Of a stretch of DNA of 64,000 nt, positions 54,568-64,000 are shown in pieces; the stretch's first letter is position 1, and each line of letters starts with the position of its first letter. This DNA is from Penium margaritaceum. Its lineage: Eukaryota > Streptophyta > Zygnematophyceae > Desmidiales > Peniaceae. The DNA is taken from positions 184,230 to 248,229 of the forward strand of contig SZWC01001588.1 in the NCBI GenBank assembly GCA_023375785.1, read 5' to 3'. The notes below the pieces were generated by a model. That model did no database searches. It worked only from the letters and a program-made list of their open reading frames with translations, and was not told the DNA's origin. Position numbers and translations under genes: made by a program.

Positions 54568-57500
54568 CTTGCGCCTTACTTGCGTCCTAGTTGCACCCTA
54601 GTTGCGCTCTAGTTGCGCCTTACTTGTGCCCTACTTGGGCCCTAATTGCGCCCTAGTTTCGCCCTAGTTGCACCTTACTCGCGCCCTAGTTGTGCACTAC
54701 TTAGACACTAGTTGCGCCCTAGTTGCGTCTCAGTTGGCCACTACCTTCGCCCTAGTTGCATCCAAGTTGCACCCTAGTTGTACCCTAGTTGCACCCTATA
54801 CGCGCCATACTTGCGCCCTAGTTGCCCCCTACTTGCGACCTGGTTGCGTCCTAGTTGGGCCCTAGTTGCGCCCTAGTTGCATCTCTGTTAGCCACTAGTT
54901 ACGCCCTACTTGCGCCATACTTGTACCCTAGTTGCGCCCTAGTTGCTCCCTAGTTGGGCCTTAGTTGTGCCATACTTGCGCCCTACTTGCACCCTACTTG
55001 CACCATAGTTGGGCCCTAGTTGCATCCTAGTTGCACCCTTATTGCGCCCTACTTGCGTCCTACTTGCGTCCTTGTTGCGTCCCAATTGCACCCTAGTTGA
55101 GCCCTACTTGCACCCTTCTTGCACCCTAATTGTACCCTTGTTGCGCCCTAGTTACAACGTAGTTTCACCCTACTTGCACCATAGTTACACCCTACTTGCA
55201 CCCTACTTGCACCCTAGTTGCGTCCTAGCTACGAACTAGTTGGGTCCTAGTTGTACCCTACTTGTGCCCTACTTGCACCTTAGCTACGCCCTAGTTGCAC
55301 CCTAAATGCGCCCTACTTGTGTCATGCTTGCACCCTAATTGCGTCCTATGTGTGCCCTAGTTGTGTCTTTCTTGCGTCCTACTTGCACACTAGTCGCACT
55401 AGTCGCACTAGTTGCACCCTAGTTGCAACCTAGTTGCACCTTTCTTGGGAACTAGCTATGCCATATTTGTACCCTAGTTGCGCCCTAGCTGTCCCCAACT
55501 TCTGTCCTATTTGTGCCCTACTTGCACCTTAGTTGCGTCCTAGTTGTGCCCTACTTGCGTCCTAGTTGCACCGTAGTTGTGCCCTAGTTGCGCCCTAGTT
55601 GTGCCTCAGTTAGGTACTAGCTACGCCCTAGTTGTGCTCTTGTTACGCCCTAGTTACGCCTACTTGCGCCCTACATGCCCCCTACTTGCGCCCTAGTTGT
55701 GCCCTAGGTGCGCCGTAGTTGCGCCTTATCTGGGCACTAGTTATGCCCTAGTTGTGCCCTAGTTGTGCCCTAGGTGCGCAGTAGTTGCGCCTTATCTGGG
55801 CACTAGTTATGCCCTAGTTGCGCCCTAGTTGCATCCTTGTTGCGTCCTACTTGCGCCCTACTTGCATCCTAGTTGCGCCCTAGTTACGCCCAAGATGCGC
55901 CCTAGTTGCACCCTAGTTGCGACCTCGTTGACCCCTAGTTGCGCCCTTCTTGCGCCTAAGTTGCGGCTAGTTGCGCTCTAGTTGCACCTTAAATGGAAAC
56001 AAGCTCCGCCCTAGTTGCCCCCTGATTGCGCTCTAGTTATGCCCTAGTTGCGCCCTACTTGCGTCCTACTTGCACCCTAGTTGCGCCCTAGTTGTGTCCT
56101 ACTTGCGCTGACTTGCTCCTTATCTACGGCCTCTGTGTGTCCTAGTTCCGCCCTAATTGTATCCTACTTTCGTCCTACTTGCGTCCAACTTGCACATAAG
56201 TTGCGCCCTAGTTGCGTCCTACTTGCGCCTGAGTTGTACCTCTAAAGGGCACTAGCTATGCCCTAGTTGGGCCCTAGTTGCATCCTAGTTTCACTATACT
56301 TGCGTCCTCCTTGCATCCTAGTTGCACCCTCATTACCCACTAGTTATGCCCAACGTGCACTCTACTTGCACCATGCTTGCAACCTAGTTGCGCCCTAGTT
56401 GCACCCTAGTTACGCCCTACTTGCGCCGTACTTGCGTCCTAGTTGCGCCCTAGTTGCACTCTAGTTGCGGCCTACTTGTCCCCTAGTTGCGCCCTACTTG
56501 CACCCTAGTTGCGTCCTAGTTGTGCCCTAATTGGACACTAGCTACGACCTAGTTGCACCAGAGTTGCACCCTACTTGCACCCTAGTTACGCCCTACTTGA
56601 GCCCTACTTACGCCCTACTTGCGCCCTACTTGCGCCCTAGTTGCGCCCTGCTTGCGCCTTAGTTGCGCCCTACTTGCCCCCTAGTTGCGCCCTGGTTGCG
56701 CCTCACTTAGACATGAGCTACGCCATTGTTGCGTCCTATTTGTGCCCTAGTTGCTCCTAGTTTGCACCCTACTTAGGTCCTACTTGCGCCCTTGTTGCAC
56801 CCGAGTTGTACCTCATATGGGCACTAGCTACGCCCTAGTTGCGTCCTAGTTGCGTCCTTGTTGCGCCCTAGTTGCATCCTAGTTGTGCCCTAGCTGCGCC
56901 GTACTTGCACCCTAGTTGTGCCCTAGTTGCACCCTCGTTGTGCCTCAATTGGCCACTAGCTGCACTATAGTTGCTCCCTAGTTGCACACTAGTTGTGCGC
57001 TAGTTACGCCCTAGTTACACCCTAGATGCACCCTACTTATGACCTAATTGCGCCCTACTTGCACCCTAGTTGCACCATGATTGTGCCCTAGTTGTGCCCT
57101 ACTTACGCAAACTTGTGCCCTACTTGCGGCCTATGTGCATCCTAGTTGAGCCCTTCTTGCACCCTACTTGTGCTCTACTTGCACCCTAGTGGCGCCCTAG
57201 CTACACCCTATTTGTGCCCTGATTGCGCCCTAGCTCGGCCCTAGTTGCGCCCTAGTTGCGCCCTAGTTGTGCCCTAGTTGCGCCCTAGTTGTGCCTCAGT
57301 TGGGAACTAGCTACGCCCTAGTTGCACCCTCCTTGCAGCATAGTCACACCGTACTTGCACCCTACTTGTGCCCTACTTGAGCCCTAGTTGTGCCCTAGTT
57401 GCGCCCTAGTTGCGCCTCAGATGGACACTAGCTACACCCTAGTTGTGCCCTAGTTGCACCCTAGTTGCGTCATAGTTGCGCCCTAGTTGTACATACTTGC

Positions 57501-60500
57501 GCCCTAGATATGCCCTAGTTACGCCCTAGTTTTCACCTTAGTTGGACACTAGCTACATTGTAGTTGCACCCTAGTTGCACCCTAGTTACGCCCTACTTGC
57601 ATCCTACTTGCGTTCTAATTACACCCTAGTTGTGCCCTAGTTGCATCCTACTTGCGCCCTGCTTGCGTCCTAGTGACGTCCTAGCTGCGCCCTAGTTGCG
57701 TCCTAGTTACGTCCTACTTGCACCCTGTTTACGCTCTACTTGCGTCCTAGTTGTGCCCTACTTGTGCCTCGGTTGGGAACTAGCTACGCCCTAGTTGCCT
57801 CCTAGTCACGTCCTAGTTGCGCCATCTGTGTGTCCTACTTGCATCCTAGATGCGCACAAGTTGTACCCTAGTTACACCCTAATTGCACTCTATTTGCGCC
57901 ATACTTGCGTCCTAATCGCACCCTAGTTACACCCTACTTGCGCCCTACTAGCGCCCTATTGGAGTCCTAGTTTGTCCCTAGTTACACCCTAGTTGTGTCC
58001 TAGTTACGCCCTACTTGTGTCCTAGTTGCGCTCCACTTGCGCCCTAGTGGCACCCTAGTTGCGCCTCAATCGGACACTAGCTATACCCTAGTTGTGCCCT
58101 AGTTACACCCTAGTTGCACCCTAGTTGCGCCCTACTTATGCCTTACTTACTTCCTAGCTTAGCTATACCCTAGTTGTGCCCTAGTTACACCATAGTTGCA
58201 CCCTACTTGTGTCCTAGCTGTGCCCTATTTGCGCCCTATTCACATCCTACTTGCGTCCTAGTTGCGCTCTAGTTGAGCATCAGTTAGGCACTAGCAACTC
58301 CCTTGTTGCATCCAAGTTGTGCCCTAGTTGTGCCCTATTTGTGCCCTAGTTGTGCCCTAATTGTGCCCTACTTGGGCCCTACTTGCCCCCTAGCTACACC
58401 TTATGTGCGCCTTAGTTGCGCCCCCTTTTACGCCCTACTTGCACCCTAGTTGCACCCTAGTTGTACCCTTCTTGCCCCCTACTTGCACCTATTTCGGCCC
58501 TACTTGCGCCCTAGTTTTTTCCTAGTTGTGCCCTAGTTGCATCCTTCTTGTGCCCTACTAACGCCCTACCTCCGTCCTAGTTGGGTCCTAATTGCGCTCT
58601 AATTGAACCCTACTTGTGCCCTACTTGTGTCCTTCTTGCGCTGTAGTTGTACCCTAGTTTTGCCCTAGTTGCGCCCAAGTTGCACCCTACTTGCGCCCTA
58701 GTTGTGCCCTACTTGCGCCCTAGTTGCCCCCTAGTTGCACCTCATTTGGGCACTACCTACGCCCTAGTTGCCTCCTAGTTGCGCCCTAGTTGCGCCCTAG
58801 TTGTGCCCTACTTGCGCCCTAAATGCGCCGAAGTTGGGCCCTAGATGCGCCCTAGTTGCATCTTTGTTAGACACTTGTTACGCCCTACTTGGGCCCTTGT
58901 TGTACCCTAGTTGCGCCCTAGTTGCACCCCAGATGTGCCCTGGTTGCTCCCTAGTTGCGCCCTACTTGTGACCTACTTGCACCCTAGTTCCGCCCTAGTA
59001 CGCCCTATTTGTGCCCTAGTTGCACCCTAGTTACGCCCTACTTGCGCCCTACTTGTCCCATAGTTGCGTCCTAGTTGTGCCCTAGTTACACCATACTTGT
59101 GTCCTACTTGCGCCCTACTTGCACCATGGTTGCACCCTAATTGCATCCTAGTTGCACCTGAATTGTGCCCTACTTGTGCCCTACTTGCGCCCTAGTGCGT
59201 CCAAGTTGCACCCTAGATGGGCCCAACTTGCACCCTTCTTACACCTAATTGCGCCCTGGTTATACCGTATTTGCACCCTACTTGCGCCCTAGTTGTACCC
59301 TACTTGAACCCTAATTGCGCCCTACTTGCACCCTAGCTTATCCCTAGTTGCAGCCTAGTTACATCGTATTTACACCCTACCTGCGCCCTACGTGCGTCCT
59401 AGTTGCGCCTTACTTGGGCCCTACTTGCACCCTAGTCGCACCCTAGTTGCACCCTAGTTGTACCATAGTTGCGCCTCAGTTGGGCACTAGCTATGCCATA
59501 GTTACGCTGTAGTTTCTTCCTAGTTACCCCGGACTTGCGCGCTAGTTGTGTCCTAGTTGCGCCCTAGTTGCGCCTCAGTTGGATACTAGCTACGCCCTAC
59601 TTTTGCCCTAGTTGCGCCCTAGTTCCATCCTACGTATGCCCTACCTGCCCCCTACTTGCACCTTACTTGTACCCTAGTTTTGCCATAGTTGTGCCCTAAT
59701 TGTGCCCTACTTGTACCCTAGTTGCGCCCTAGTGGTATTGTAGTTGCGCCTGAGTTGGGAGCTAGTTGGACCCTAGATGCGCCCTAGTTGCATCCTAGTT
59801 GCGCCCTAATTGTGTCCTACTTGGGCCGTACTTGTGTCCTGGTTACGCCCTAGTTGTACCCTAGCTGCGCCCTAGTTGTGCCCTAGTTCCGTCCTAGTTG
59901 ACTCCTAGTTGCGCCCTACTTGTGCCCAAGTTGCGCCCTAGTTACGCCTTCATTGGACACAAGCTATGCCCTAGTTGCACACTACTTACACCCTAGTTGC
60001 CCCCTAGTTGGACCCTAGTCATGCCCTAGTTGCGCTCTACTTCCATCCCACTTGTGCCTTAGTTGTGCCCTAGTTGCATCCTACTTACGCCGACTTGGGC
60101 CCAACTTACAGCCTATGTGCGCCCTACGTGCGCCCTAGTTGCATCCTACTTGCGCCCTACTTGCACCTTATTTGCGCCCTAGTTATGCCCTAGTTGTGCC
60201 CAAGCTGTACCCTACTTCCACCCTACTTGCGTCCTAGTTGCACCCTAGTTGCGCCCTAGTTACACCCTAGTTGCACCCAACTTGCGCCCTAGTTGCACCC
60301 TACTTGCGTCCTATTTGTGTCCTGGTTACACCTCGGTTGGGCACTAGCTACGTCGTAGTTGGGCCCTAGTTGCGCCATACTTGCGCCCTCCTTGAACCCT
60401 CGTTGCGCCCTAGTTGCATCCTAGTCATGCCTTACTTGGGCTCTACTTGCGCCATACTTGTGACCTAGTTACGCCCTAGTTGCACCCTAGTTGCGTCCTA

Positions 60501-63500
60501 CTTGTGCCCTACTTGTGCCCTAGTTGCGTCCTAGTTGCGCCCTAGTTGCACCCTACTTGTGCCCTAGTTGCACCCTAGTTGCATCCCAGTTGGATACTAG
60601 CTATGCCCTAGTTGCGCCATAGTTGTGTCCTAGTTGAGCCCTAGTTACATCCTACTTGTGTCCTACTTGCGCCCTACTTGCGCCCTACTCGCTCCTTAGT
60701 TACACCCTACTTGCTGCCTAGTTGCTCCCTAGTTGGGTCTCACTTAGACACTAGCTACGCCATTGTTGCGTCTCACTTAGGCACTAGATACGCCATTGTT
60801 GCGTCCTAGTTACGCCGTAGTTGCGCCTAATTTGTGCCCTACTTGCGTCCTACTTGCACCCTAGTTGCACTCTTGTTTCGCCCTACATACGTCCTACTTG
60901 CGTCCTATTTGTACCCTACTTGTGCCCTAGTTGTGCCCTACTTGCGCCCTAGTTGTGCCCTTGTTGTGTCCTAGTTCCGCCCTTGTTGCGCCCTAGTTGT
61001 GTCCTAGGTGCGCCCTACTTGCGTCCTGCTTGCATTCTATTTGTGCCCTCCTTGCGCCCTACTTACGTCCTAGTTGTGTCCTAGTTTCATCCTACTTGTG
61101 CCCTATTTGCACCCTACTTTTTCCCTAGTTGCGCCCTAGTTGCACCCTAGTTGCGGCCTACTTGTGCCATACTTCGGCCCTAGTTACGCTATAAATCTAT
61201 CCTAGTTACGCCCTAGTTGCACCCTACTTGCACCCTAGTTACGCCCTACTTGCACCCTAGTTGCGCCCTAGTTGCGCCTCGATTGGACACTAGCTACGCC
61301 CCAGTTAACCTCTAGTTACACCCTAGTTGCATCCCAATTACGCCCTACTAGCTTCCTACTTGCGACCTAGCTACACCCTACTTACGCCCTAGTTGCGCCC
61401 TACTTGAACCCTAGTCACGCACTACTTCCGCCCTAGTTGTGCCTCAGTTCATCACTAGCTACACGCTAGTTGCGCCCTAGTTGAGCCCTAGTTGAGCCCT
61501 AGTTGCGCCTCAGTTGGACACTAGTTACGTCCTAGTTGCGCCCTAGTTGCACCCTTGTTACACCCTATTTATGCCCTGCTTGCATCCTACTTGCGCCCAA
61601 GTTGCACCCTTCTTTACGCCCTAGTTACGCCCTAGTTGCGTCTCACTTGGACACTAGCTACACCCTACTTGCGCCCTAGTTACCCCCTAGTTGCGCCCAT
61701 GTTGCACCCTATTTGTGCCCTTTTCGTACCCTAGGTGTGCCCTACTTGCGCCCTATTTGAGCCTTAGTTGTGCCCTAGTTCCACCGTACTTGTGCCCTAC
61801 TTACCATCTACTCGCGTCCTAGTTGTCTAGTTGCGCCATAGTTGTGCCCTAGTTGCACCATACTTGTGCCCTACTTGAACCCTACTTGCTCCCTGGTTGC
61901 GCCCAAATTGTGTCCTAGTTGCACCCTAGTTGCGCCCTAGTTGTGCTTCAGTTAGGCACTAGCTTCACCCTAGTTGCGCCCTAGTTGCGCCCTAGTTGCA
62001 CCCTTCTTGAACCCTCCTTGCACCCTACTAGCGCCTACTTGCGCCCTTGTTGCGTCCTATTTGCGCCCTAATTGCGCCCTAGTTGCGCCCTAGTTGCACC
62101 CTAGTTACGCCTCAGTTGGGCAGTAGCTATGCCCTAGTTGCACCCTAGTTGGGCCCTAGTTGCACCCTACTTTTACCTTACTTACACCCTAGTTGCGCCC
62201 TAGTTGCGCCCTAGTTGTGTCCTAGTTGTGACCTAGTTACGCCTCAGTTGAGTACTAGCTATGCCCTCATTGCACCCTTGTTGCGTCCTAGTTGCGTCCC
62301 ATTTGTTTCCTACTTGCGCACTACTTGCGCCCTAGTTACGCCCTAGTTACACCCTCATTACGCCTTACTTGCATCCTACTTGCATCCCATTTGTGCCCTA
62401 CTTGCACCATCCTTGCGTGCTAGTTGTGTCCTAGGTATGTCCTACTTGTACCCTACTTACGCTATAGTTGTGCCCTAGTTGCACTCTACTTTCGTTCTAC
62501 TTGGGCCGTAGTTGCGCCCTTGTTGTGCCCTTGTTGCGTCCTAGTTGCACCCTACTTGCGCATAGTTGCGTCCTACTTGCACCCTAGTTGTGCCCTAGTT
62601 GCGCCTCGGTTGGGTACTAGCTATGCCCTCATTGCACTCTAGTTGCACCCTAGTTGCATCCCAGTTGTGCCTTACTTGCGTCCTACTTTCGCCCTAGTTA
62701 CGCCTTACTTGCACCCTACTTGCGCCCTACTTGAACCCTACTTGCGCCCTTGTTACACCCTACATACACCCTCGTTGCGCCCTAGTTGCGCCTCAGATGG
62801 GCACTAGCTATGCCCTAGTTGCGCCCTTGTTGCGCCCTAGTTGCGCCCTACTTGCGCCCTACTTGCGCCCCACTTGCACCCTAGTTTCACCCTATCTACA
62901 TCCTAGTTGTGCCCTAGCTGAGCCCTACTTAAGCCCTAGTTGTGCCTCAGTTGTGCACTAGCTACGCCCTATTTGCGCCCTAGTTGCGCCCAGGTTGCGC
63001 CCTAGTTGTGCCCTCCTTGCGCCTTACTTGGGCCAAACTTGCACCTCAGTTGTGCACTAGCTACGCCCTACTTACACCCTAGTTATGCCCTAGCTACGCC
63101 CTAGTTCTTCCCTAGTTGCATCTTAGTTGCACACTAGCTACCCCATACTTGCGCCCAAGTTGCGCCCTAGTTGCGTCCTAGTTGCACCCTAGTTGTGCCC
63201 TTGTTGCCCCCTAGTTGTACCCTACTTGCGCCCTACTTGTGCCCTAGTTGTGCCCTAGATGCAACGTAGTTGCGTCCTACTTGCACCCTACTTGCGTCCT
63301 AGTTTCCTAGTTGCACCGTAGTTGTGCCCTAGTTGCGCCATACTTGCACCCTACTTGCACCCTACTTGCATCCTGATTGCGCCCTAGTTGCGCCCTAGTT
63401 GTGCCCTACTTGTGCACTTCTTGCGTCCTTCTTGCGCCTTACTTGCGCCCTAGTTGCGCCCTAATTGCACCCTATATGCGCCTTACTTGCACCCTTGTTG

Positions 63501-64000
63501 CGCCCTAGTTGCCTCCTAGTTCCATCCTAGTTGTGCCCTACTTGCGCTCTAGCTGTGTCCTACCTGTGCCCTGCTTTTGCCCTAGTTACACCATAGTTAC
63601 ACCCTAGTTGTGCCCTAGTTGCACCCTAGTTCGCCCTACTTGCACCCTAGTTCACCCTACTTGCGTCCTAGTTCGCCCTAGTTGCACCCTAGTTTGCCCT
63701 AGTTACACCCTACTTACACCCTAGTTGCGCCCTAGTTGCACCCTAGTTCGCCCTAGTTGCACCCTTGTGGCGCCTTACTTGCGCCCTAGTTGCGCCCTAG
63801 TTACGCCATAGTTGCGTCCTACTTGCATCCTAGTTAGGCCCTAGTTATGCCCTGGTTGCACCCTTGTTAAGCCCTAGTTGCGCCCTAGTTGTGCCCTGGT
63901 TGTAGCCTACTTGCACCCTACTTCTGCCCTACTTGTGTCCCACTTTCGCCCTTGTTGCGCCCTAGTTGAGCCCTAGTTGGACCCAAGTTGCGCCTGAGTT

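Larger units (their letters stand above)
45724..64000 (+). repeat. 11-bp satellite array, block 5
   Basis: 18.3 kb of the same satellite, continuing past the window. It holds local duplications (52,971-53,190; 55,701-55,830; 60,725-60,790), one short inverted patch (54,546-54,567) and, near 63,600-63,750, a cluster of shortened units reading CCCTAGTTCG. Because 11 is not a multiple of 3, all plus frames read the same 11-residue cycle (for example CALVAPYLRPS). Runs of TAC-type units lack stops and give spurious open frames. Confidence 0.97.

Noticed and set aside
4693-64000. Satellite as telomeric repeat (shares CCCTA with the plant CCCTAAA telomere)
   Set aside because: The unit is 11 bp with a constant TTGCG part, much diverged and interrupted by old insertions. 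The shared CCCTA alone is not evidence of telomere function.
4693-64000. CRISPR-like array
   Set aside because: Contiguous 11-bp units without unique spacers, in eukaryotic retroelement-rich DNA.

Overview
The window looks like nuclear DNA of a eukaryote, most likely a green plant or streptophyte alga. I recognise no host gene with confidence. The plant-lineage call is an inference. It rests on plant-style Ty1/copia elements, a chromodomain-bearing Ty3/gypsy element, LTR elements primed by initiator-Met tRNA, and CpG-decay patterns. A charophyte such as Chara is only a guess.

About half of the window (roughly 31 kb) is one tandem satellite with an 11-bp unit, consensus CCCTA(G/C)TTGCG, always in the same orientation. 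It occupies about 4,693-6,483, 10,304-13,885, 19,918-21,902, 39,756-45,072 and 45,724-64,000. The many Cys/Pro/Leu/Tyr-rich open frames in it are by-products of the repeat.

The rest is retroelements lying in the satellite. Positions 1-4,700 hold simple repeats, a stretch I cannot assign, and the 5' part of an LTR element with a long CAG/CAA-rich leader. 6,484-10,303 is a non-autonomous LTR element with no visible pol gene; a solo LTR of the same family lies at 45,073-45,723. 13,886-19,917 is an old Ty1/copia element on the minus strand. 21,903-39,755 is a nest: an old minus-strand Ty3/gypsy chromovirus has a younger plus-strand copia (23,758-31,619) in its integrase and a Penelope-like element (PLE, about 35,728-39,416) in its 5' LTR.

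The most notable item is the PLE. It has a 631-residue reverse transcriptase with the expected motifs, two closely packed upstream ORFs (one basic with a probable coiled coil), no visible GIY-YIG nuclease, and 92-bp direct repeats at both ends. A hammerhead-ribozyme-like motif lies just before the 3' repeat, and the upstream repeat copy begins within a few bases of the predicted self-cleavage site. A second notable item is a short tandem repeat in the gypsy LTR whose core matches the surrounding satellite unit. Two single N bases (24,295 and 30,184) mark assembly joins, so copy number in the 23.7-31.6 kb block is uncertain.
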